A stretch of DNA of 42,780 nucleotides from NCBI GenBank assembly GCA_028821125.1, contig JAPPHD010000183.1:1-42780 (forward strand), in the 5' to 3' direction. Below are positions 1 through 10,900 of the stretch, piece by piece; within the stretch, counting starts at the first letter, position 1, and every line of letters begins with the position of its first letter. The position numbers and the translations under genes are program-made. The notes below the pieces were generated by a model, which ran no database searches, was not told the origin of the DNA, and saw nothing but the letters and a program-made list of their open reading frames with translations. Source of the DNA: Gammaproteobacteria bacterium (GTDB lineage Bacteria; Pseudomonadota; Gammaproteobacteria; Pseudomonadales; Azotimanducaceae).

Positions 1-149
1 GATACCCGCACCGCACACCTACTCTCTCCCAGCGGGATTCTGTTCCTTGCGCGTCCTCGTTCCGGCGCGCCGGGTCCGATACTCGCATCGACAACTGACT
101 GCTCGTTGCGTGTCAGCGCCTCGTCGGAAACTACCGCGTCTGCGGTTGC

Positions 150-3100
150 TCAGACCCTGATTGTGCGTATGAGCAGTTCGTGGAGGTGTACGGAGGTGCG
201 CACCGCGGTGTCGGAGATGATGCGCAGCAGGTTGTCGAAGTTGTCGGTTCCGGCCAGGGCGGCGATCTGCTGCTTCTGTTCCGGGGTGGTCGCCTTGGGG
301 TCGAAGGAGCCGCCGCAGGTCATGCGGAAGAAGCCGTCGAGGTTCTGCCACAGGGCGGCGGCCTCGCTCAGTTCACGGGCGTCATCGGCTTCCAGCAATT
401 GCCGGTTGGCTGCGGCGTCGAAAGTTTCGTGCAGGGCGTTGACACCCGCGGCGGGGGCGGCGCCGGCGAGTTGCAGGTATTCCGCGGCCAGCGCGACGTC
501 GCCGAGCCCGCCGCGAAACGTGCCGATGGCCCAGATATCCTCGGCGTCATGATGCTGTGAGGCCTGCCGCCGGATGTCCGCGATCTCGCGGACGACGGGG
601 CCCAGTTCCCGTGTGCGCGAGAGCACGGAACGCCGCAGGTCGTTGAACTCGCCGGCGAGGCCCTGGTCGGCGGTGATCACCCGGGCGTGGGTGAGCATGC
701 GCAGGTCGACGGGGGCCGTACCGTCGTCCAGGTACTCCCTGAGCCGTGCCATCGAACAGGCGGGCGCACTGCCGTTGGCGTCCTTCAACGCATGGGGGCG
801 CGTGGGCTCGAACAGCATGCCTTCGGGTGAGAGGCTGCGAACGAGCACCATGAGGCGTTGCAGCAGTTGTTCGTGCCAGGCTTCCGGCGTCTCGCCGATG
901 GCGCCCGCGGGCACCGGATCGTGGTCGTAGACGAACAGGAGCTCGAGCGGCGCCCCCGTCGCCAGTTCGCGGCGGGCGGCCGCGCCGAGTGCGATCAGGG
1001 CGGTGCGGCTGTTGGGGATCTTGCCATGGTCGTTCGCGAACTCGCGCTTCGCGGCGGCCAGCAGTGCGGCCAGGCAGGTGTCCAGGATGGTCGACATCGG
1101 TCTTGCCGCATCGACGGGCGCCATCGCGCCACGAGCCATGTGCACGCCGAGCTGGATGGTGCGCTGTTCGGCCCAGGTGCGGGCCTCGCCGACGAGGGCG
1201 TCGCTTGACCGGGTTCTGGCGGCAATCTCGTTGAACTCGTCGCGCATGGCATCGGCATCGAATTCCTTTTCGTAGTAAAGGCGTACCAGGCCCTGTTGGG
1301 CGACCCTGGCGGTTTCGGGATCGAGGTCGAGATCGGCCGGGAGTTCCAGGTCCCTGAACTCCCGGCTGCGCAGGCTCTCCGCCACATAGGGATGGCGCGA
1401 CATCCAGGTGACGAGCCTCGGCGCGCCGCCGATGACGCCGCCCACCAGGCTCGAAACCCGCCTGGCCCCGGAGCCGATGTCATCGAGCACCAACCAGAAG
1501 GCCGGTACCAGCAACAGGGCGGCCGGTGCGGAGATGAGTATGCCGAAGGCCAGCGATACGGCCATGGGGACGAGAAGCTGCGCCTGGGTACTGTCGTTGA
1601 GCATCAGCGGCGTCAGGCCGGCGAACGTGGTGGCGGTGGTGATCAGGATGGGGCGGAAGCGGGTGATCACCGAGTTCAGCAGGGCATCGAAGAGCGTATC
1701 GCCCCCGGCCTGGAAACGGTTCACCCCGTGGATCAGCACCAGCGTGGAGTTGACGACCACCCCCGATGCGGCCACGACGCCGAACAGGGACGAGACCGAC
1801 AGGCCGTGGATGATGCCGAACGATTTCATCAGGGCGTGCCCCCACACTGCGCCGACCAGGGCGAAGGGCAGAACGGACATGATGATCAGCGGCTGTGTAT
1901 AGGAGCCGAGCGGCATGGCGAGCAGTGCGTAGATGGCCAGCAGCACGAACAGGAACAGGGGTCCCAGGGTATCGGTGAGTTCCGTCTGCTCCTCGGCGCT
2001 CTTGAACCAGTAGGAAACGTCCGGGTACGGGGCGACCGTGCGCTGCAGGAACCCGGAATCGAGTTCCGCGAGCACGGCGGCGGCTGAAGTCACCGCGGGG
2101 TCCACATCGGCCGTCACCCAGGCGAACCGCGTACCGTTGGTTCGCTCGATCTCCGGGAAACCGCGACCGGCATCCACTTCGGCCACGATCGCGAACGGCA
2201 CTTCGCCGCCGTCCGGCGTGCGGATGCGCAGCCCATAGAGCGACTCAAGGGAACGGCGCTCCTGCTCCGTGTAGCGCACCATGATGCGAATGTCGTCCCG
2301 GCCGCGCTGGATGCGCTGCGCTTCCTCGCCGTAGAACGCCTGGCGCACCTGGCGCCCCAGGTCGGCAAGCGTAATGCCCAGCGCCTCCCCGGCGGGCGTA
2401 ACCGACAGCCTGATTTCCGGCTTGCCGGTGTTCAGGGAGTCGGCGATTTCGTAGACGCCGGGAAACTCCCCCAATTGGCCGCGGATTGCCGCCGCAACGG
2501 CGCGCATCTCGTCCCACTCGGTGCCGCCGATGCGTATGTCGATCTCCGGGGCGCCCGGAATCCGGTCGGTAACGAAGGCGAGTTCCACCGCATCGGCGAT
2601 GGGGCCGACCGCGTCGCGCCATAGGGCAGCGACCTCATTGGTGGTGATCGTGCGCGTCTCGCCGGGCGTCAATTGCATGGTGACTTCGCCGAGGTGCCGC
2701 CCGACATCGTCAACCTGGTAGCTTATGCCCGTCGCCGCTGCGAACTGCCCCCCCTTGGCTTCGAGAACGTGCAGAACGACCGGTTCTTCGGTGCTCTCTT
2801 CGAGTTGCCGGCGAATCTCGTCCGCCGCTCCGGACAACTGGCCGAGCGCCTGCTCCATGGCCCGCTCGGAGACGCCCATGGGCATCGTCAGCTTGGCCGC
2901 CACGCTGTCGCCCGTCTGCGGCGTTCTGATGGAAAACGGCAGATGGCCGCCGACCACCAGGGCAAGGGCCGATGCCAGGATGCCGACGGAGACCGCCAGG
3001 GTCACGTATCGCTGCCGGAAGGCTATGCCGGCGAGCCGGCGAAACGGGGCACCGATCAACCAGCGCAGGCCGGATTCGAACAGCACCTGAACCCGGGTGA

Positions 3101-4727
3101 ATCCGGCCGCGGCCTTGCTCAGCAGGCCGGAAATGTGAGCGGCGCACACGGCTGCGAAGACGACGACGGCCAGCGCGCCGCCGCTGCGCGCATCCGGGGT
3201 GACCACGAGCGCCGCGATGATCCCGGTCGCGAGCAGCGTCAGGCCGAAGTCGCCGAACGGCATGCGGCCGCTGCCGTGACCGAGGTGCGCCGGCAGCACC
3301 ATCTGGCACTCGATGAGGGAGAACACCAGGCAGCAGATGACCACCACGGCCATGAACCCGTAGGCCAGGCCGACGCTGCCCACGGCGAACAGCAGTGGCA
3401 GGAAGGCGACCGTCGTCGTGATCACGCCGAAGGTGACGGGCACCAGCACGTCCTGGGCGCCCTTGATGGCGCCTGCGAGTTTGCCGCCGCCCCGCTCCTG
3501 GACCGAATAGACGTTCTCGCCGACCACCACCGCATCGTCGACGAGCATGCCGAGCGCCAGGATGAAACCCATGACGGACAGGGCGTCTATGGAGAAGCCG
3601 AACCAGTAGATGAGGAAAATAGCGCCGAGGAACGCGATGGGAATCCCGGCGGTCACCCACAGCGCCAGGTGCGGCCGCAGGAACAGCGCCAGCAGGATCA
3701 GCACGAACAGGAGCCCCTGGATACCGCTGTCCACGAGGGCTTGCGGGCGGAAAGACAGGGTAACGGAAGTATCCCGCCACACTGTCAGTTCGACGCCCGC
3801 CGGATATTCGGATGCGGCGTCTGCCACGAAGCGCCGGACCGTCCCGGCCACTTGCCGAATGTCCTGGTTGCCGACCCGGAACACGTGCACGAGCGCTGCG
3901 GGCTTGCCGTCGAACGCCAGGCTCTGCCCGGTGTCTTCGAAACCGTCGACGACCTGCGCCACGTCAGCCAGGATGACCCGGGTGCCGTCGCTCTTCGTGG
4001 TGACGACCAGCCTTTCGAGTTCGTGCCCCCAGTAGGCCTGCCCCGCGGTGCGCAGCACGATCTCGCCCTGGTCGGTTTTCACCGAACCGCCGGGCAGGTC
4101 CAGGGAGCGTTGGCGCAGCGCCTCCGCCACGTCGTCGAAGGTCAGGTTGTTGCGCGACAGGGATGCTTCGGAGACCTCGACGGAGATTTCGTAGGGCCGC
4201 TCGTTGACGATCATGACCTGGGTGATGCCCGGCAGCGCGAGGATGTCGTCGCGCACCCGGCGGCCCATTTCCTTGAGCGTGCGTTCGTCCGTGGGCCCGG
4301 TGACGGCGACCTCGATCACCACGTTGCTGGAGGTGGCCGCCTGGATGATGGGCCGCTCGGACTCCTCGGGAAAGGTCTCGATAGCGTTGACCTGGTTCTC
4401 GACCTCGCCGAGGACCCGCATGCGGTCGGTGTCGTAGAACAGTTCCACCTGTACCGTGCACTGCCCTTCCGAGGAGATGGAGCGCACTTCGCGGATGCCG
4501 GCGATGCCTTCCAGGCTTTCCTCGATGCGCATGCAGACGCCCGATTCCACCTCCTCGGGGGCGGCCCCGAGGTAAGGCACCGTAACGACGATCAGGGGCA
4601 GGTCGACATCGGGGTACAGCTTGACGGGAATGCGGCTCAGCGAGGCCAGGCCCGCAAAAACCGCAAATCCCATCACCAGATTCGCCGCCACGTGATTGGT
4701 GGCGAACCAGGCGATCATCTTTTTCAT
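150..4727 (-). CDS. RND efflux permease fused to a degenerate GlnE-like domain
   Basis: Inner-membrane proton-driven RND pump subunit of the AcrB/HAE type, expected to export a hydrophobic or amphipathic substrate with a periplasmic adaptor. Residues 1 to about 1075 are a complete RND permease: N-terminal membrane helix, two periplasmic porter regions, and the TM4 proton-relay pair D397-D398 in LVDDAVVVGEN. At 1525 aa it is about 450 residues longer than normal. The extension contains stretches matching glutamine-synthetase adenylyltransferase: TILDTCLAALLAAAKREF, ALGAAARRELATG followed by LFVYD, LTHARVITAD, and FRGGLGDVALAAEYLQL. The nucleotidyltransferase G-S-D-x-D motif is replaced by GAPLE (from 1258), so catalysis is doubtful. 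The start overlaps the preceding permease stop (ATGA), making this the last gene of a four-gene operon. The RND part is sure; the GlnE relationship is recognition by eye but rests on several collinear motifs. Confidence 0.9.
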   Translation of the reverse strand: MKKMIAWFATNHVAANLVMGFAVFAGLASLSRIPVKLYPDVDLPLIVVTVPYLGAAPEEVESGVCMRIEESLEGIAGIREVRSISSEGQCTVQVELFYDTDRMRVLGEVENQVNAIETFPEESERPIIQAATSSNVVIEVAVTGPTDERTLKEMGRRVRDDILALPGITQVMIVNERPYEISVEVSEASLSRNNLTFDDVAEALRQRSLDLPGGSVKTDQGEIVLRTAGQAYWGHELERLVVTTKSDGTRVILADVAQVVDGFEDTGQSLAFDGKPAALVHVFRVGNQDIRQVAGTVRRFVADAASEYPAGVELTVWRDTSVTLSFRPQALVDSGIQGLLFVLILLALFLRPHLALWVTAGIPIAFLGAIFLIYWFGFSIDALSVMGFILALGMLVDDAVVVGENVYSVQERGGGKLAGAIKGAQDVLVPVTFGVITTTVAFLPLLFAVGSVGLAYGFMAVVVICCLVFSLIECQMVLPAHLGHGSGRMPFGDFGLTLLATGIIAALVVTPDARSGGALAVVVFAAVCAAHISGLLSKAAAGFTRVQVLFESGLRWLIGAPFRRLAGIAFRQRYVTLAVSVGILASALALVVGGHLPFSIRTPQTGDSVAAKLTMPMGVSERAMEQALGQLSGAADEIRRQLEESTEEPVVLHVLEAKGGQFAAATGISYQVDDVGRHLGEVTMQLTPGETRTITTNEVAALWRDAVGPIADAVELAFVTDRIPGAPEIDIRIGGTEWDEMRAVAAAIRGQLGEFPGVYEIADSLNTGKPEIRLSVTPAGEALGITLADLGRQVRQAFYGEEAQRIQRGRDDIRIMVRYTEQERRSLESLYGLRIRTPDGGEVPFAIVAEVDAGRGFPEIERTNGTRFAWVTADVDPAVTSAAAVLAELDSGFLQRTVAPYPDVSYWFKSAEEQTELTDTLGPLFLFVLLAIYALLAMPLGSYTQPLIIMSVLPFALVGAVWGHALMKSFGIIHGLSVSSLFGVVAASGVVVNSTLVLIHGVNRFQAGGDTLFDALLNSVITRFRPILITTATTFAGLTPLMLNDSTQAQLLVPMAVSLAFGILISAPAALLLVPAFWLVLDDIGSGARRVSSLVGGVIGGAPRLVTWMSRHPYVAESLRSREFRDLELPADLDLDPETARVAQQGLVRLYYEKEFDADAMRDEFNEIAARTRSSDALVGEARTWAEQRTIQLGVHMARGAMAPVDAARPMSTILDTCLAALLAAAKREFANDHGKIPNSRTALIALGAAARRELATGAPLELLFVYDHDPVPAGAIGETPEAWHEQLLQRLMVLVRSLSPEGMLFEPTRPHALKDANGSAPACSMARLREYLDDGTAPVDLRMLTHARVITADQGLAGEFNDLRRSVLSRTRELGPVVREIADIRRQASQHHDAEDIWAIGTFRGGLGDVALAAEYLQLAGAAPAAGVNALHETFDAAANRQLLEADDARELSEAAALWQNLDGFFRMTCGGSFDPKATTPEQKQQIAALAGTDNFDNLLRIISDTAVRTSVHLHELLIRTIRV

Positions 4728-7700
4728 GGAGAGGCCGCGCTTGCGGGCTGGCCGGCCCTTTCCGGAAGCATGGATCGCAGCCTTTCGACCAGCACCATGA
4801 TGGCGGGCAGCAGGACCAGGATGCCGATACTCGCGAAGATCAGCCCGCCGGCGAGGCTCACGACCAGGGGAATGAGAAACCTCAGTATCTCGGACTTGTC
4901 GTAGAGCAGGGGCGAGAGGCCGACGACGGTGGTCACCGTGGTCAGCACGATCGGCCGGGCGCGAAGCTCCGCTGCCCGCATGACCGCCTCGCTCACGGAC
5001 AGTCGAGGTTCATGCCGCCGAATCCGGTTGTACCGGTCGAGCAGCACCAGCGAGTCGTTGATGACTACCCCCGTAACCGCGATCAGCCCGAACACCGAAG
5101 AGAGCGTCAGGTCGTAGCCGAGTACCCAGTGCAGGTAGATGGCGCCGGCGAATGCCAGCGGGATGCCAAGCAGTACGTAGAACGGCTGCAGGATGCTGCG
5201 CAACTGGATGGCCACCAGTGCGAACATCAGAAGGACGGCCGCCGGGAAGTAGATGCCGAGGCTTCTCCCGACCTTGGCGGTATCGCGCCTGGAACCGTCT
5301 GGCAGTATTCGGAGTTCCGGGTATTTCTGCCTGAGTTCTTCAAGCCAGATTCCCTCGATGAGCCCGCCGAGTTCCCGGGAACTGGTCATCGCCACGTTGT
5401 AGAAGGCGTTCACGGACGCCGCCGGCAGGCCGTCGATGCGCTGGCGCTGCTTGAGGTCCTGGGTCTGGACGACCTTGGCAATACTGGAGAAGGCCGCCAC
5501 ATCGCCGTTGGGCAGGCCCATGAGTTCGTCGTGGAGATCGCTGGTGCTCACCCGCCGCTCCAGCGGATAGCGGGCCATCACGTCGATTTCTTCCTTGTGG
5601 CGCACCACCTGGTCCACTTCCGCGCCATAGAAGCGGTTGCGCAGTTGCCTCGCCAGCGAAACGGCGGTCAGCCCGGAGGCGCGCCCGGCATCGGTCAGGT
5701 GCACCTCATAGCGGACATTGCCCAGCTCGAGCGTGTCGTCGATCTGGTAGACGAAGGGATGGTTCTTCAGCCGTTCCTTCAGTTCGCCGGCCGCCGCGAC
5801 CACGGTATCGGCATCGGGGTGCAAGAGCGCGTAGCCGAGGCTGGAGGCGGTGGCCGTGCGGGTGGTGGGAAAGGCCAGCTTGTCCGATCCGCGCACGACC
5901 CCGATGTTGTCGACCCAGAGTTGCTTGATCTCCTCGGTGGTAACGGTCCGCTCCGGCGGCAGGTTGAGGCGCAACTGAACGGAAGCGAGGTGGGGCGCCG
6001 GGTCGGGAATCTCGGCGCCCAGCATGGTTTCGACGGCCTTGTGCTGGCCGACGATCACGTTGATGGCGTTGAACCCGGTCCCTCCCGCTTCCCGATTGGC
6101 CGCCCAGGCTGCCTGGACGATCTGCCCGGTGGCGCGAACGGTATCGTTGAACGTGGAACCGGCGGCCATGGTCAGGTCGGCCTGCAGCTTCTGTTCGTCG
6201 AGCCGGTTGTCCGCGGCGTTATAGCGCACGACGTTGCCGGTGAAGAGGCTGACGGCGACGAAAACGAGCAGGGCGATGGCGGCGATGGCGGCGAACGGGC
6301 GGCGCACCGCGAAGCCTATGCCGGGCAGCAGCCGGCGGTCGATGAACGCCTGGAAATATCCACTCGCCCTGGCCTGGATCAGGGTCAGGGGCCAGCGGCT
6401 GAGCCGGCGCTCCCCGGAAAGATGCGCGGGCAGCAACAGGAAACAGTCGACCAGGGAAAGCAGCAGCACGGCGAGCACGCCGATGCCGGTGTAGCTGAAC
6501 ATCTGGCCCAGGTTGCCGTCCAGCGGCAGCAGCACGGAGAACGCCACCATCGTCGTCAGCACGCCGGCCAGAACGGGCGCCATGACTTCCCGGGCGCCCC
6601 GGATGGAGGCTTCCCGGGCGGGGACGCCCTGCGCGCGCAGGCGGGCGATGTTCTCCCCGACGACGATGGCATCGTCCACCACGATGCCAATGATCATGGC
6701 GATGCCCCAGACGATGAACCAGCTAATCGATATGCCGAGCAGGTACAGGAGAATGAACGAACCGATGATGGCGGTGGGGATGCCGATGCCGATCCAGAGC
6801 CCGACGCGCAGGTCGAACAGCAGGATCAGCAGGATGAAGACCAGGGCCGCGCTGATCATGCCGTTGTTTGCGACCGACTGCAGCGGCTTCTTGATCTTGT
6901 AGGTCTCGTCGAGCCAGAGCTCGACCGAGGTGCCGGGCGGGGCCTGATAGGTGGGCAGGAACCGCTCGACTTCGGCGATGACATCGTCGGGGTCGGCACG
7001 CGGCGGCGCCTGAACGTGAACGAATACCGCCGGCACACCGTTGACGGTATTGATCAGCGGATCGTCGATAAAGCCGTCGCGGACGGTTCCGATGTCGCCG
7101 AGCCTGACGATGGCGCCGTCGGGCCGGCTGAGAATCACGATGTCCCGGAACTGGTCCCCCCGCAACCGTTTGTCCATCGTGCTCATGACGATGGTCCCGG
7201 ATTCCGTGCGGACGCTGCCTCCGGTGAGGTTCACCGACGCCATGCGGACCATGCCCACCACTTCGTCGATGATCAGGTGATGCTGGCGCAGTTTCGACTC
7301 GTCGAGATCGATCTGGATTTCCCGATCCCTGGCGCCCACCAGTTCGACGATGCCCACGTTGGACAGCAGCAGGAGGCGTTCACGCAGGTCTTCCGCGGTG
7401 CGGCGCAGTTGGTCCTCGCCGGCCGTGGGTGATGTCACGGCCAGCGACACGACCTCCCGGACGATCTCCTTGCGGACCACTTCCGGCGGGTCGGCGTTCA
7501 AGGGGGGAAAGTCCTCGATCCGCTCGACGGCGGTTCGCACCGTCTCGAGCCTGGAGACGGAGTCGACCCACTGCTTCAGCTCGATGAGAACCTCGGCCCG
7601 GCCCTCCCAGGCGTTGGAGGTGATCCTGTCCACGCCATCGAGGCCGGCGATGCTCTCCTCGATGCGCAGGGTGATGTCCTCTTCCACTTCCCTGGGCGTG

Positions 7701-7903
7701 GCGCCGTCGTAAGGCACGTTCACCGCGATGGTTCTGAGGTCGAGTTCCGGATAGCGTTCGATGGTGCTGTTGAAGATCGCGACGAAGCCGAGCGCGAGCA
7801 GCAGGAAGGTGATCAGGTAGACGGCGATCCGGTTGTGCGCGAAGTACTCGAGCACCGAGGACGACCCTTTCCCGGTGGCGCTGGGATGGTTCGTTTCGCT
7901 CAT
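4724..7903 (-). CDS. RND efflux transporter permease subunit
   Basis: Inner-membrane RND permease of 1059 residues, normal length for the AcrB/MdtB type. It has an N-terminal membrane helix (HNRIAVYLITFLLLALGF), the porter-domain motif RYPELDLRTIAVNVPYDGAT, and the TM4 proton-relay aspartates D410-D411 in GIVVDDAIVVGEN. A second helix bundle follows near residues 880-1040. It is the third gene of a leftward operon, 36 bases after the upstream permease and overlapping the downstream permease by four bases. Its porter region is strikingly like that of the divergent permease at 14844-18041 (for example shared NLTGG and DDPLINTVN), so these two are recent paralogues. The substrate cannot be read from the sequence. 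Tandem permeases with one adaptor recall MdtABC, where two permeases form a mixed trimer. Confidence 0.92.
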   Translation of the reverse strand: MSETNHPSATGKGSSSVLEYFAHNRIAVYLITFLLLALGFVAIFNSTIERYPELDLRTIAVNVPYDGATPREVEEDITLRIEESIAGLDGVDRITSNAWEGRAEVLIELKQWVDSVSRLETVRTAVERIEDFPPLNADPPEVVRKEIVREVVSLAVTSPTAGEDQLRRTAEDLRERLLLLSNVGIVELVGARDREIQIDLDESKLRQHHLIIDEVVGMVRMASVNLTGGSVRTESGTIVMSTMDKRLRGDQFRDIVILSRPDGAIVRLGDIGTVRDGFIDDPLINTVNGVPAVFVHVQAPPRADPDDVIAEVERFLPTYQAPPGTSVELWLDETYKIKKPLQSVANNGMISAALVFILLILLFDLRVGLWIGIGIPTAIIGSFILLYLLGISISWFIVWGIAMIIGIVVDDAIVVGENIARLRAQGVPAREASIRGAREVMAPVLAGVLTTMVAFSVLLPLDGNLGQMFSYTGIGVLAVLLLSLVDCFLLLPAHLSGERRLSRWPLTLIQARASGYFQAFIDRRLLPGIGFAVRRPFAAIAAIALLVFVAVSLFTGNVVRYNAADNRLDEQKLQADLTMAAGSTFNDTVRATGQIVQAAWAANREAGGTGFNAINVIVGQHKAVETMLGAEIPDPAPHLASVQLRLNLPPERTVTTEEIKQLWVDNIGVVRGSDKLAFPTTRTATASSLGYALLHPDADTVVAAAGELKERLKNHPFVYQIDDTLELGNVRYEVHLTDAGRASGLTAVSLARQLRNRFYGAEVDQVVRHKEEIDVMARYPLERRVSTSDLHDELMGLPNGDVAAFSSIAKVVQTQDLKQRQRIDGLPAASVNAFYNVAMTSSRELGGLIEGIWLEELRQKYPELRILPDGSRRDTAKVGRSLGIYFPAAVLLMFALVAIQLRSILQPFYVLLGIPLAFAGAIYLHWVLGYDLTLSSVFGLIAVTGVVINDSLVLLDRYNRIRRHEPRLSVSEAVMRAAELRARPIVLTTVTTVVGLSPLLYDKSEILRFLIPLVVSLAGGLIFASIGILVLLPAIMVLVERLRSMLPERAGQPASAASP

Positions 7904-7939
7904 CGCTCGCTTTCGGGACTTCGCAGGACCGCGGAAACG

Positions 7940-10900
7940 TCAGCCTGTGAACCGCCGGCGGCTGAGACGGCCCTTGGCCAGTTCCACCATCATGATGACC
8001 GATGGCAGGAAGAACAGTAGCCCGATACCCGCGAACACCAGGCCGAAGGCGATGCTCACCACCAGCGGAATCAGGAACCGGATGGCCTCGTCGCCACTGA
8101 ACAGGATCGGCAGAAGGCCGAGCAGCGTGGTCACGCTGGTGAGCAGGATCGCCCGGGCGCGCTGCCGGGTGGCCGCGGAAATGGCCGCAATCTCGGGGAT
8201 GTCCGAATCCCGCACCATCTGGTTGTACCGGTACATCAGGAGAATGGTGTCATTGACGATCACGCCGGAGACGGCGATCAGGCCGAAAATCGAGGTGGTG
8301 CTGAACTCGTAGCCCAGCACAAGGTGGCCCACGACCGCGCCCACGAATGCCATGGGAATGCCTGCCAAAGCCAGGAGCGGCTGCACGAAGCTGCGCAGGA
8401 AGGAGGCGATCAGGCAATACATGACCAGGAGTGCCACGGGTATCGACAGCGCCAGGATGTCGGCGATGCGCTCCATGTCCCGGTTCACCCCGTGCGAGCG
8501 TACCTGTATCTCCGGATAGCGGCTCTCCAGGCCCGGGAGAATCCGCTCCTCAACGCTTTCGGCCAGGTCACCGGGAAAAAGCCGGGCGCCGTCGTAGTCG
8601 GCGGTGACCACCGCCGCGCTGCGGCCGTCTATGCGCAGGCGGTTCGCGATGCTGCGGGTTTCGGTGATCTCGGCCACCGTGTACAGCGGCACCTGCTCCC
8701 GGCTGGCCGGCAGGCTGATGCGCTCGTTCAGCAATTCCGCGTAGCTGGTGCGCCGGTTCTCCGGATACCGCACCATCACCAGCACCTCTTCCCGGCCCCG
8801 CTGGATGCGTTGCGCCTCGGCGCCGTAGAAGCCGTTGCGCAACTGGGTGGCCACCGATGCCGGGGTCAGGCCGGCGGCGTGACCGGCATCGTTCAGGCGC
8901 ACGTCGAAACGGCGTTTGCCCCGCTCGATCGAGTCGCTGACCCGGCCGACGCCGTCCAGCCGGGCGAGCGCCTCGCGCAGTTCCCCGGCGGCATCGGCGA
9001 GAACGCCAGGGTCCGGATGAATCAGCGCGTACGACAGCGCATTGGTTGTCTGCGTCTGCCGGGTGGGGAAACTCAACGACTCGACGCCGGGTATGCCGGC
9101 CAGCCGAACGCGCCACCGGTGCTGCAGTTCTTCGATGGTCACGCCCCGCACGTCGGGCGGATTGAGCCGGAGCTGCACCGATGCCAGGTTGCCGCGGTAC
9201 GGGGCTGCGTCCGCCCCGCGATAGGACTCCAGGGGGAAGTGATGGCCGATCGCCACGGCCGTCGCATCGATGTTACGGCCGCCGAGCCCGGCGTTCACGC
9301 GCTCCGCCGCTGCCACCGCGTAGTCGGTGGCGGCCTGCAGGTCCTCGGGCCGTGCGTCCTGCGGCAGCACCAGGTCGACCTGAACGTTCTTCTCGTCCAC
9401 CACGCGCAGGCTCGGGTCGAAATGGACGACGCCGGACACCAAAAGGCCCGCGGCAACGAGAACGCTGCCGAAAACGATGACCGGCGGCCACTGCAGGCGC
9501 CGTACCGACCAGGAGATCAGGGGAACGATCCGGGCTTCCATCATCGCCTGGAAGGCGGCGTGACAGCGCTGCTGCACGGCCGACAGGGGCCAGCGGCTCC
9601 AGCGGCCGGGCTTGGCCAGGTGGCCGGGCAGGACCATTGCCGCCTCGAACAGGGAAAGGAGCAGCACGACGACGACCACGATCGGGATCACGGCAAACAT
9701 CTGGCCGATCAAACCGTCGAGGGGCAACAGCGCGGCGAACGCCGCCATGGTGGTGAAGGCGCCGACCGCGATCGGGGCGATGACTTCCCGGCAACCGGCG
9801 ATGGCGGCTTCGGCGCCGGCTCCGCCGCGGTCGATGCTCGTGGCGATGTTCTCGCCGACCACGATGGAGTCGTCGACGACGATGCCGATGAGAATGAAGA
9901 ACGCGAACAGGGTGATGACGTTCAGGGTAAGGCCGAAGAAAGGAAAGACGATCAGCGAGGCGACGAACACCACCGGAACGCCCAGCGCCACCCAGGTGGC
10001 GATGCGCAGGTCGAACAGCAGCAGGAGAGCGGCGAACACGAGGATCAGGCCGAATATCCCGTTCTTGATGATCAGGTACATGCGGTCTTCCACCGCCCAG
10101 GTCTCGTCTTCCCAGACGGCCACCCCGACGGTTTCGGGCGCCTGGTAGCCCGCCAGGTAATCGCGCACCTGGGCGCTCGCTTCCTGGGGCGAGCTGTCGG
10201 AGGAGACCTTGACCTGGAGAAAAACGGTGGGGATTCCGTTGACGGTGGTGATGGTGTCGTGCTCCAGCAGGCTGTCGCTGAGTTCGGCGATTTCGCCGAG
10301 ATGGACCAGCGATCCGTCGGGGCGCGCAACGACCACCACGTCGGCGAACTGGTCGGCGTATTCGCGCTTGGCCAGCGTGCTCATGATGATGTCCCCGGAC
10401 CCGGTGCGCAGTTCGCCGCCGGTGACGTTCACCGAGGTGCGCCGGATGACGCTGACGACGTTGTCCAGGGTAATGCCGTATTGACGCAGCGTCTCCTCGC
10501 TGAGTTCGATCTGAATCTCCTGGTCTTTCGTTCCGAACAGTTCGACGATCGCTATGTTCGGCAAGAGCAGCAGCCGGTCGCGCAGCGACTCCGCGGCGCC
10601 GCGCAGCGCGTAGGGATCCAGCGCGCCGGAACTCACCGCCACGGTCAGCACGTTGCGGCTGACCTCCAGCTTGCTGACTTCCGGCTCGTCGGCGTTGTAG
10701 CGCGGAAAATCCTCGATGCGATCGATTGCCGTGCGCACGAAATTGAGGGTGTCGATGTCGTCGGCGAAGGGTTCCATCTCCACATCGACGACGGCCAGTT
10801 CCTCCCGGGAACTGGATATCGTGCGGGCGACGCCGATGGTGCCCACCAGGCTTTCCTCGATGCGCTTGACGATGTCTTCCTCCACCTCCGCGGGGGTCGC

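Noticed and set aside
1-149. Left-edge sequence downstream of the RND-GlnE gene
   Set aside because: No gene, T-tailed hairpin or repeat could be supported in these 149 bases.
2673-4904. Long plus-strand open frame (743 codons) opposite the first RND permease
   Set aside because: Its translation is rich in Gln, His, Asp and Arg with no domain and mirrors the coding strand of a clear RND gene. Such antisense frames are usual at this GC content.
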